Source: Ruminococcaceae bacterium UBA6857 (GTDB taxonomy: Bacteria; Bacillota; Clostridia; Oscillospirales; Acutalibacteraceae). Taken from it: DNA of 12,519 bases. Each line of letters begins with the position of its first letter. Position 1 is the stretch's first letter. Under the pieces are notes generated by a model. That model was not told the DNA's origin and ran no database searches. It saw only the letters and a list, made by a program, of their open reading frames with translations. Position numbers and translations under genes: made by a program. Positions 1 to 5,501 of this stretch are shown here, piece after piece. The stretch covers positions 1,424 through 13,942 of the forward strand of contig DKDD01000034.1 of the NCBI GenBank assembly GCA_002451715.1, given 5' to 3'.

Positions 1-373
1 TGTTGTTTTGCGAAATTATGAAAGAGCAAAGTGTTTCCCAAGGTTCCTGGCGCAGTATTCTTATGCCGCTGTATTTTTTGCAGGCCTCTTTAAGGTACTT
101 GTCGTCAAACCCGGCGCAGATTTTTTCATAATCGCGGTCAAGATCAAAATACGGCTCCAAGAGCGTTTTAAAAGTTTCTTCATCGGTATTTTTGAAGATA
201 ACTTCATTCTTGTATTGAATGATATCTACCGCTTTTTTAAAAATCACGCCATGAAAAGAACCGTCTTCTTCTTTAATCCAGCGAAACGCCTGTCCGCAAT
301 CGACCGAAAGGCCGACGTTGAAACAGGAAACATCGCTCAAAACAATGTCATTTTTTTTGCTTTCAAGCTTCAT
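1..373 (-). CDS. 8-oxoguanine DNA glycosylase, N-terminal part (runs off left edge)
   Basis: Partial gene: 124 codons read leftward from an ATG at 373-371 to the window edge, with no stop inside the window. GGGAG sits 9 nt upstream of the ATG. The protein matches the start of Ogg-type glycosylases, which excise oxidised guanine in base-excision repair. Visible hallmarks are CGQAFRW near residue 25 (the substrate-pocket motif of the OGG N-terminal domain) and, at the truncated end, RQEPWETLCSFIISQNN, which is the start of the HhH-GPD glycosylase fold. The helix-hairpin-helix, the catalytic lysine and the GPD aspartate lie outside the window and cannot be checked. It is divergent from dnaA across a 345-bp gap. 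A related AlkA/3-methyladenine glycosylase is the main alternative, but CGQAFRW favours Ogg. Codon use resembles the neighbouring genes. Confidence 0.85.
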   Translation of the reverse strand, partial: MKLESKKNDIVLSDVSCFNVGLSVDCGQAFRWIKEEDGSFHGVIFKKAVDIIQYKNEVIFKNTDEETFKTLLEPYFDLDRDYEKICAGFDDKYLKEACKKYSGIRILRQEPWETLCSFIISQNN

Positions 374-718
374 TGCCGTTTTCTCCCGAAAAAACCGCCT
401 TTTGAGAGTGAATGCGAAAAATGACACATGAACGCAGAAAAACAAAAAAAGCCTTTTAACCGTCAAAATTTCGCGTAACACTTGCATAAAGCAATTTTTT
501 ATGCTACAATTAAATGTAATCGTATTTTTATTTTTATCAGCCGTTTCAAAAACATTTATAAGTATTATATATATAAGAGCTTGTCGTGTCAAGACGAATT
601 AAACCGGAGCACACACCGCTTTCTTTATAGTAATCTTGTCTGTCGCGCAAAAATTTCTTTCAAAAAAACATGACGCAGACATAAGGCTGAAAGAGTTAAA
701 ACATACAAGGAGGAAAAA
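374..718. other. ogg-dnaA divergent intergenic region
   Basis: This is 345 bp between two divergent starts. It holds the dnaA promoter (482-510), a leader of about 200 nt, a very AT-rich tract at 556-576 made of alternating TA steps, and the dnaA ribosome binding site AAGGAGG at 707-713. One weak DnaA-box-like match (CTTTTAACC, 453-461) is present. I see no canonical TTATNCACA box, no terminator and no convincing promoter for the leftward ogg gene. Confidence 0.6.
482..510 (+). promoter_or_regulatory. dnaA promoter, sigma-70/SigA type with extended -10
   Basis: TTGCAT (482-487) and TACAAT (505-510) are separated by exactly 17 bp. A TGC directly before the -10 gives an extended -10 element. 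Predicted transcription start is near 517, leaving a leader of roughly 200 nt before dnaA. This is the best promoter match I found in the window. Confidence 0.6.
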
Positions 719-2029
719 ATGGATTCATTTGACGAAATATGGGTCATTATCAAAGATCTTCTCAAAACAAAAGTCAGTGAAGTTGCTTTCAATGTTTGGC
801 TTTCACCGCTTGAATTTGTCGATTTCACCGACGATACACTCACCCTTTCGATCAGCGAATTTAAAAAGAAAATAATCTCTTCAAAATTCACCGAACTTAT
901 TGAAAAAACTTCCGAAGAAGTTGTCGGTTTTCCGATAAAGCTTCGTCTTGAATCGCCCAACGAAGACGGCGAAGAAGCCGAAACCGCAAAGCAGCAGGAA
1001 AACCGCGCCGGTGCTGATTATAACTATACTTTTGACAATTTCATCATCGGTCCGTCAAACCGCTTTGCCCATGCCGCGGCATTGAACGTTGCCCATTCAC
1101 CCGGAAAAGCGTATAACCCTCTTTTCATTTACGGTCACAGCGGACTTGGCAAAACCCACCTTCTTTGCGCAATTATGAATCAGGTTAAAGAAAACCGACC
1201 GAACGCAAACATTATTTATACAAGCGGCGAACATTTTACAAATGAGCTTGTTTACTATATCGGAAACCATAACACTCATGCGTTTCACGAAAAATATCGC
1301 AGCGCGGATCTTCTTTTGGTCGATGATATTCAGTTTATTTCAAAAAAAGAGGCAACGCAGGAAGAATTTTTCCATACGTTTAATGCGCTCAACGACGCAG
1401 GAAAACAAATTGTTCTCACTTCCGACCGTCCGCCGAAAGAAATGATGACTCTTGAAGAAAGACTTCGTACCCGTTTTGAATGTGGTCTTATTGCCGATAT
1501 TCAGCCGCCGAACCTTGAAACAAGAATGGCGATCATCAAAAAGAAAAGTGACGAACTCGGCCTCGGTCTTTCGGACGAAGTTGTCAATTACCTTGCCGAA
1601 AACATCAAAAAGAACATCCGTCAGCTTGAAGGCGCGGTTAAAAAAATCAAGGCATATCAAGATGTTGAGGGAACAAAACCGAACGTCGCAATTGCAAAAC
1701 GCGCAATAAGCGACATCATCAACGACAATCAACCGACACCGATCACCGTTGAAAACATCATTGCCGAAGTTTCAAGAACATTCAATGTCACTCCGGCAGA
1801 TATTCGTTCTGACAAAAGAAACGCAAATATCTCGCTTGCAAGGCAGGTTGCAATTTATATTGTTCATGCAATTACCTCGCTTTCGCTCAAAGCAATCGGC
1901 GCCGAATTCGGAAACAAGCATTACTCAACAATTATTTATTCACTTAAAGAAATTGAAGAAAAACTCAACGAAAATGTCCAGCTCAAAGCCACCGTTGACG
2001 ATATAATTAAAAATATCAACGAAGAATAA
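719..2029 (+). CDS. dnaA: chromosomal replication initiator protein DnaA
   Basis: 436 residues, slightly short for the family because the domain II linker (about 78-100, Glu/Ala-rich) is short. The start is fixed by AAGGAGG 5 nt upstream of the ATG. DnaA binds the origin, oligomerises with ATP and opens the duplex. Domain I spans about 1-75. The AAA+ domain has Walker A GHSGLGKT at 139-146, Walker B LLLVDDIQF at 198-206, sensor I near 231-239 and an arginine finger near R252. Domain IV (about 341-436) keeps the minor-groove arginines R367 and R375 (E. coli R399 and R407). Its signature at 397-408, however, reads FGNKHYSTIIYS instead of FGGRDHTTVLHA. The E. coli contacts P423, D433, H434, T435 and H439 therefore become K, H, Y, S and Y. 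This is odd and agrees with the non-canonical boxes downstream. Identification is certain; the altered DNA specificity is inference. Confidence 0.98.
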   Translation: MDSFDEIWVIIKDLLKTKVSEVAFNVWLSPLEFVDFTDDTLTLSISEFKKKIISSKFTELIEKTSEEVVGFPIKLRLESPNEDGEEAETAKQQENRAGADYNYTFDNFIIGPSNRFAHAAALNVAHSPGKAYNPLFIYGHSGLGKTHLLCAIMNQVKENRPNANIIYTSGEHFTNELVYYIGNHNTHAFHEKYRSADLLLVDDIQFISKKEATQEEFFHTFNALNDAGKQIVLTSDRPPKEMMTLEERLRTRFECGLIADIQPPNLETRMAIIKKKSDELGLGLSDEVVNYLAENIKKNIRQLEGAVKKIKAYQDVEGTKPNVAIAKRAISDIINDNQPTPITVENIIAEVSRTFNVTPADIRSDKRNANISLARQVAIYIVHAITSLSLKAIGAEFGNKHYSTIIYSLKEIEEKLNENVQLKATVDDIIKNINEE

Positions 2030-2074
2030 TTATAATTAAAATTTTGAAAAATCTTCATCTTTTCATAACTCGGC

Positions 2075-2240
2075 TTTTCAACATTTAATTTAACATTCAA
2101 CATCGACTTTTCAACATTTTCAATATTTCCGAAAAAGCACTGTTAAAAACAGTAAATTTTACACACAGGCTTTAACAGGAAAAAAATCCCGCAATTGCCT
2201 TTAAAATAAACAAATTGCGGACGTTTTCCTCTTTTTAACG
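2075..2240. promoter_or_regulatory. cluster of non-canonical DnaA-box-like sites (TTTTNAACA)
   Basis: Sites seen: TTTTCAACA at 2075-2083 and again at 2108-2116, 33 bp apart; TTTTTAACA on the minus strand at 2141-2149; TTTTACACA at 2157-2165; and weaker GCTTTAACA at 2169-2177 and TTTTTAACG at 2232-2240. The last sits directly before the GC step and the trios, where the final box lies in B. subtilis. The consensus differs from TTATNCACA at positions 3 and 6. TTTTACACA is intermediate, one change from each form. Binding by this DnaA is inferred, not shown. Confidence 0.6.
2177..2230. terminator. stem-loop inside oriC, possible dnaA terminator
   Basis: Perfect 8-bp arms CCGCAATT (2189-2196) and AATTGCGG (2213-2220) enclose a 16-nt loop. 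They are flanked by a second pairing, AGGAAAA (2177-2183) with TTTTCCT (2224-2230). A T-rich tract continues to 2236. This could end dnaA transcription before the unwinding region, or act as an origin secondary structure. The T-tract is interrupted and offset from the stem, so the terminator call is tentative. Confidence 0.4.
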
Positions 2241-2244
2241 CCGC

Positions 2245-2259
2245 CTACTACTACTACTA
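2245..2259 (+). promoter_or_regulatory. DnaA-trio element (five CTA repeats)
   Basis: Five uninterrupted CTA triplets on the top strand give five 3'-GAT-5' trios on the bottom strand. They are followed by TTTTTTTATT. In B. subtilis the trios bind the DnaA filament on single-stranded DNA and set where the origin opens. Position and polarity relative to the last box and dnaN match that arrangement. Confidence 0.75.
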
Positions 2260-2300
2260 TTTTTTTATTCTTACATTTCTTACAAAACGGAGGAAGAAAC

Positions 2301-3395
2301 ATGAAAATTGTTTGCGACAGCGCAAAACTTTCAAAAGCCTGCATGAACGTGCAGCGCACCGTTTCGTCAAAATCAACGATTCCCGCAATTGAGGGTATTC
2401 TCATAAGTGCGCTTTCCGATTCGGTAAAACTCACGGGATACGACCTCGAAGTTGGTTCGGAAACTTTTATTCCGGCAGAAGTTGAAGAAAACGGAAAAAT
2501 CATCCTCAACGCACGCAATCTTTGCGACATTCTCAGAATGGTTCCGGACGACACCGTTTCAATCGAAAGCGACGAAAGAAACATTTGCAAAATCACCAGC
2601 GGCGAAGTTCAGTATTCAATCATTGGAACTTCCGCCGACGAATACCCCGATATTCCGGAAGTTACCGCAGGTTTTCCGATTGTTATCAACCAGGCTCTTT
2701 TGAAAGACATGATTAGAAAAACAATCTTTTCGGTTTCAACAAGCGAAAGAAACCCAGTTCATTCCGGCGTTCGCTTTGAAATTTCAAACGGAAAAATCGT
2801 TCTTGTTGCCGTTGACGGCGCAAGACTTGCCGTTCGAAGAGAAGACATCGACTATGACGGAGAAGAGGTTGCCTTTGTTGTTCCGTCAAAAACGCTTAAT
2901 GAAGTAATCAAACTTTCGGATAACGACGAAGGTTTTTGCTCAATCAGCGTCGGCAAAAGACACATTTGCTTTGAAGTCGGCGAATACAGAGTTATTTCAC
3001 GTCTTCTTGAAGGTAATTTTATCGACTATAAAGCGGCAATTCCGATCACCTCTTCAACAAAAATCACCGCAGAAACAAAAAGACTCATCGAGTGTGTTGA
3101 AAGAACATCACTCATCATTACCGACCGTTCAAGTCCCGTTCGCTGTATGATTGAAAACGGCGTTTTGAAATTTTCGTCGGTAACTTCAATCGGTACGGCA
3201 AACGACAAAATGTCTGCGGATATCGAGGGCGGCAACATTGAAATCGGTTTCAACAGCAAATTTGTTCTTGACGCGCTCAAAGCGACCGAAAGCGAACAAG
3301 TAAGACTTGAACTCAATTCTTCAAGCCAGCCTATTCTTTTTCTTCCGACAGAGGGAGATAAGTTCTTGTTCCTTGTTTTGCCGGTAAGAATTTGA
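2301..3395 (+). CDS. dnaN: DNA polymerase III beta subunit (sliding clamp)
   Basis: 364 residues, close to the usual 365-380. The start has ACGGAGGAAG centred about 10 nt upstream. DnaN forms the ring-shaped dimer that tethers DNA polymerase to its template and serves as docking site for many repair proteins. Visible family features are the N-terminal KIVCDSAKLSKA stretch, LTGYDLEVG near residue 48, a middle-domain segment around 150-175 (ERNPVHSGVRFE and LVAVDGARLAVR), and the typical C-terminus LFLVLPVRI. Three clamp domains of about 120 residues fit the length. It follows the origin directly, so its leader carries the unwinding region. Its stop codon is part of the first mini-hairpin of the downstream repeat array. 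Nothing looks truncated. Confidence 0.97.
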   Translation: MKIVCDSAKLSKACMNVQRTVSSKSTIPAIEGILISALSDSVKLTGYDLEVGSETFIPAEVEENGKIILNARNLCDILRMVPDDTVSIESDERNICKITSGEVQYSIIGTSADEYPDIPEVTAGFPIVINQALLKDMIRKTIFSVSTSERNPVHSGVRFEISNGKIVLVAVDGARLAVRREDIDYDGEEVAFVVPSKTLNEVIKLSDNDEGFCSISVGKRHICFEVGEYRVISRLLEGNFIDYKAAIPITSSTKITAETKRLIECVERTSLIITDRSSPVRCMIENGVLKFSSVTSIGTANDKMSADIEGGNIEIGFNSKFVLDALKATESEQVRLELNSSSQPILFLPTEGDKFLFLVLPVRI

Positions 3396-3476
3396 TCGCT
3401 TCGCGATGTGAAATATTTTGCCTGCGGCAAAACGTGAAGTATACCTGTGGCATATAAAGCATTGAACCGCGCGGTT
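3395..3476 (+). repeat. mini-hairpin array 1 (after dnaN)
   Basis: A run of short palindromes starts inside the dnaN stop codon: ATCGC-TTC-GCGAT (3395-3407), spacer GTGAAAT (3408-3414), TTTTGCC-TGC-GGCAAAA (3416-3432), spacer GTGAAGT, a decayed hairpin TATACC-TGT-GGCATA (about 3440-3454), and the palindrome AACCGCGCGGTT (3465-3476). It is the most degraded of four related arrays and is the only one without a downstream GTAG palindrome. It fills most of the dnaN-yaaA gap. Confidence 0.75.
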
Positions 3477-3552
3477 AAATCGTATGAGCGAATTTCGTTC
3501 TGCTAAAAAAACTTCAAATTATATCCTAATTAATTTTTCAAAGGAAGATTTT

Positions 3553-3795
3553 ATGAAAATCAAAGTTCGTGTTGCCGAAAAGAAAAAAGAACAGCTTCAA
3601 ATTGATACCGATTTCATTAAGCTTGATTCGGCTCTCAAATTTTCAAATGCCGTTTCAAGCGGAGGAGAAGCAAAAACGGTTATTCTTGACGGAAAAGTCA
3701 AAGTCGGCGGCGAAGTTTGCCTTCAAAGGGGAAAAAAGCTTCGTCCGGGCGATGAATTTGAATTTTCAAACGTTATTTATGAGGTAACAAAGTGA
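3553..3795 (+). CDS. yaaA: S4 domain RNA-binding protein, YaaA/RlbA family
   Basis: 80 residues, similar to the roughly 70-residue B. subtilis protein encoded at the same place between dnaN and recF. The S4 fold is visible at about 22-76: FIKLDSALKFSNAVSSGGEAK, then VKVGGEV and RGKKLRPGDEF. S4 domains bind structured RNA, usually rRNA or tRNA. The B. subtilis relative is thought to act on the ribosome, but its exact role is not settled. The start at 3553 is chosen because AAAGGAAGA ends 4 nt upstream and the preceding in-frame codons (from 3484) are not S4-like. The stop overlaps the recF start (GTGA), so the two are translationally coupled. E. coli yaaA is an unrelated gene of the same name. 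Confidence 0.9.
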   Translation: MKIKVRVAEKKKEQLQIDTDFIKLDSALKFSNAVSSGGEAKTVILDGKVKVGGEVCLQRGKKLRPGDEFEFSNVIYEVTK

Positions 3796-4883
3796 CCGTT
3801 CAAAAGCTCGAATGTCTTCGGTTTCGAAATTTGAAAGAAGCTGTGCTTGAACCTTGCGACGGAATCAACGTAATTTTCGGCGACAACGCGCAGGGAAAAA
3901 CAAATCTTCTTGAAAGTATTTGGCTTTTCACCGGTTGCAGGTCTTTTCGCGGTTCAAGCGAAAGCGAACTTATCAACTTTAACGCGAAAAACGCAAAGCT
4001 GTTGCTTGACTTTTTCGGTTCGGGAAGAGAGCAGAACATTTCGCTTGAAATTGAAAAAGGTCGTTCTTTCTCTCTTAACGGAATCAAACTTAAATCTGCG
4101 GCAAAGGTTATGGGTGAGTTTTCGGCAGTTGTTTTTTCGCCGGTACATCTTACGCTTGTCAAAGGCGGTCCGAACGAAAGAAGAAAATTTCTTGATACTG
4201 CAATCAGTCAGCTCAAGCCTAAATATGCCGTTACGCTTGCAAATTACAACAAAGCGCTTTCCGAACGAAATATCATTTTGAAGGACTGCTATTTTCATTC
4301 CGAACTTCAAGAGCTTTTGGATGTTTGGGAAGAGCGGGTTGCTTTTTACGGCAGTGAAATTATCCGCCAGCGAATCGGTTATGTTAACGCGCTTTCGCGC
4401 TTTTGCGAAGAAATTTACGGCGGAATTTCATCAAAAAAAGAAAAACTTTCCGTCTCATACCGCGAAAACTGTTCCGCTTTTGGAAAGGACAAGCAGGAAA
4501 TTTACGATAACCTTAAAAATCTTCTTTTTGTTTCAAGAAAAACCGATATTCCGACCGGTTTCACTTCTGTCGGTCCGCACAGAGACGACCTTTCAATTTC
4601 AATCGACGGCATTGCCGCGCGGTCGTTCGGCTCTCAGGGACAGCAGCGTTCCGCCGCGCTTTCCTTAAAGCTTTCCGAAGCGGCGGTAATCAAAGATTTT
4701 ACAGGAGAACAGCCTGTTGCTCTCCTTGACGACGTGATGAGCGAACTTGACCTTTCAAGACAGAATTATATTCTTAACCATATAAAAAACTGGCAGGTAT
4801 TCATCACTTGCTGTGACCCGAACTCCGTCAAAAGCCTTAAATACGGAAAAGCTTTTGAAATGAAGAACGGCGAGCTTGTTTAA
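3792..4883 (+). CDS. recF: DNA replication and repair protein RecF
   Basis: 363 residues, usual length. The GTG start overlaps the yaaA stop by 4 nt, with GAGG 7 nt upstream. RecF is an SMC-like ATPase that, with RecO and RecR, loads RecA at single-strand gaps and stalled forks. Seen in the protein: Walker A GDNAQGKT (30-37), GPHRDD (261-266), the ABC signature FGSQGQQRS (279-287), and Walker B with D-loop ALLDDVMSELD (310-320). All ATPase motifs are intact. It belongs to the dnaN-yaaA-recF-remB block and ends 19 nt before the remB start. Confidence 0.97.
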   Translation: MTVQKLECLRFRNLKEAVLEPCDGINVIFGDNAQGKTNLLESIWLFTGCRSFRGSSESELINFNAKNAKLLLDFFGSGREQNISLEIEKGRSFSLNGIKLKSAAKVMGEFSAVVFSPVHLTLVKGGPNERRKFLDTAISQLKPKYAVTLANYNKALSERNIILKDCYFHSELQELLDVWEERVAFYGSEIIRQRIGYVNALSRFCEEIYGGISSKKEKLSVSYRENCSAFGKDKQEIYDNLKNLLFVSRKTDIPTGFTSVGPHRDDLSISIDGIAARSFGSQGQQRSAALSLKLSEAAVIKDFTGEQPVALLDDVMSELDLSRQNYILNHIKNWQVFITCCDPNSVKSLKYGKAFEMKNGELV

Positions 4884-4902
4884 TTTTAAAGGCGGTCTTT
4901 AC

Positions 4903-5163
4903 ATGTATATTCACCTTGGACAAAAAACGGTTGTAAGCGACAAAGAAATTATCGGCGTTTTCGACCTTGAAACAACCACAGTTTCAAAAATCACAAGGGA
5001 TTACCTTTCTAAAAACGAAAAGAAAAAGAACGTTTATTATGTTTCCGCCGAACTTCCGCGTTCGTTTGTTGTCTGCGAGGGCAGAAGAATTTTTGTCTCT
5101 CACCTTTCGCCGGGCACAATCGGCAAGCGAATCAAAAGCGTGAAAGAAACGGCAAATGAATAA
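4903..5163 (+). CDS. remB: extracellular matrix/biofilm regulator RemB (DUF370 family)
   Basis: 86 residues; B. subtilis RemB is about 81 and sits at the same place between recF and gyrB. The protein opens with MYIHLGQKTVVSDKEIIGVFD, closely like the RemB start, and its C-terminal half has SFVVCEGRRIFVSHLSPGT, matching the conserved core ending in a Leu-Ser-Pro turn. RemA/RemB-type proteins regulate matrix and osmoprotection genes in Bacillus, RemA by direct DNA binding. The role in this organism is inferred. The start at 4903 is preferred over an in-frame TTG at 4876 because the family begins at this Met-Tyr-Ile-His; the ribosome site (AAAGGCGGT, 4888-4896) is modest. Mini-hairpin array 2 begins 3 nt after the stop. 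Confidence 0.9.
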   Translation: MYIHLGQKTVVSDKEIIGVFDLETTTVSKITRDYLSKNEKKKNVYYVSAELPRSFVVCEGRRIFVSHLSPGTIGKRIKSVKETANE

Positions 5164-5166
5164 GAT

Positions 5167-5280
5167 GTTGCTTTGCAACGTGAAATATTGCCAAGGCAAC
5201 GTGAAATGCACCTTTCGGTGCGTGAAATGTTCCGCCTTTCGGCGAAACGTGAAAATCAAAGCTTTCGCTTTGAGTGAAAT
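5167..5280 (+). repeat. mini-hairpin array 2 (after remB)
   Basis: Five small hairpins, most starting about 20-21 nt apart and separated by GTGAAAT: GTTGC-TTT-GCAAC (5167-5179), TTGCC-AA-GGCAA (5188-5199), GCACC-TTTC-GGTGC (5208-5221), GTTCCGCC-TTTC-GGCGAAAC (5229-5248, one C/A mismatch), TCAAAGC-TTTC-GCTTTGA (5256-5273). A further hairpin GCGTTT-ATTA-AAACGC lies at 5307-5322. The array leads into the first GTAG palindrome. Confidence 0.85.
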
Positions 5281-5340
5281 ATTAAACTGCGTTCAATTTT
5301 ATGGCGGCGTTTATTAAAACGCGAGCGAAAAATTAAATTC

Positions 5341-5365
5341 GTAGGGGTCGGATCCGTGTCGACCC
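5341..5365 (+). repeat. REP-like GTAG palindrome, copy 1
   Basis: GTAG foot followed by arms GGGTCG (5345-5350) and CGACCC (5360-5365). It is a diverged copy of the units at 10224-10248 and 12198-12222. The gap from array 2 to the gyrB leader (5281-5394) holds only this and A/T-rich DNA. Confidence 0.7.
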
Positions 5366-5389
5366 GATGAATCGTTAAATAATATTTGT

Positions 5390-5419
5390 TTGCGATTCAG
5401 TTATTAGAAAACTTCTAAT
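5390..5419 (+). promoter_or_regulatory. candidate gyrB promoter
   Basis: TTGCGA (5390-5395) and TCTAAT (5414-5419) with an 18-bp spacer. The -10 would lie in the right arm of the inverted repeat at 5395-5427, so the repeat could be an operator. The -35 match is only 4 of 6, so this is weak. Confidence 0.28.
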
Positions 5420-5427
5420 AACTGAAT
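5395..5427. repeat. perfect inverted repeat upstream of gyrB
   Basis: 15-bp arms (5395-5409 and 5413-5427) are perfect reverse complements around AAC. No T-tract follows, so it is not an intrinsic terminator. It lies 74 bp before the gyrB start. It could be an operator for a dimeric regulator or a leader RNA hairpin. Confidence 0.8.
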
Positions 5428-5501
5428 GATGATAAAATGAATTTCAACTTACATCAAAATAAATACATCAATCAAATTTTCATCGGAGGTAATTTTCGGA
5501 C

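Larger units (their letters stand above)
2030..2300. other. oriC: chromosomal replication origin (oriC), dnaA-dnaN intergenic region
   Basis: This 271-bp AT-rich spacer between dnaA and dnaN has the order of parts known from Bacillus subtilis: a box cluster, then a short GC-rich step (2239-2245), then DnaA-trios (2245-2259), then an AT-rich tract leading to the dnaN ribosome binding site. The boxes are of an unusual type. No TTATNCACA sequence exists on either strand here. The genes on both sides of the region diverge away from it, as expected at an origin. Confidence 0.85.

Noticed and set aside
8..424. Plus-strand open frame of 138 codons at the left edge
   Set aside because: It is antisense to the recognisable Ogg protein, which has the family motifs CGQAFRW and FIISQNN.
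2030..2300. Canonical DnaA boxes TTATNCACA
   Set aside because: I looked on both strands of the spacer and of 374-718 and found none; only the TTTTNAACA-type and intermediate forms are present.
3484..3552. Upstream start for the S4-domain gene
   Set aside because: The added 23 residues have no family match, while the ATG at 3553 has a good ribosome site and the correct family length.
5161..5330. CRISPR array
   Set aside because: The repeated units are self-complementary hairpins with a constant short spacer; there are no unique spacers of 30-40 bp and no cas genes.
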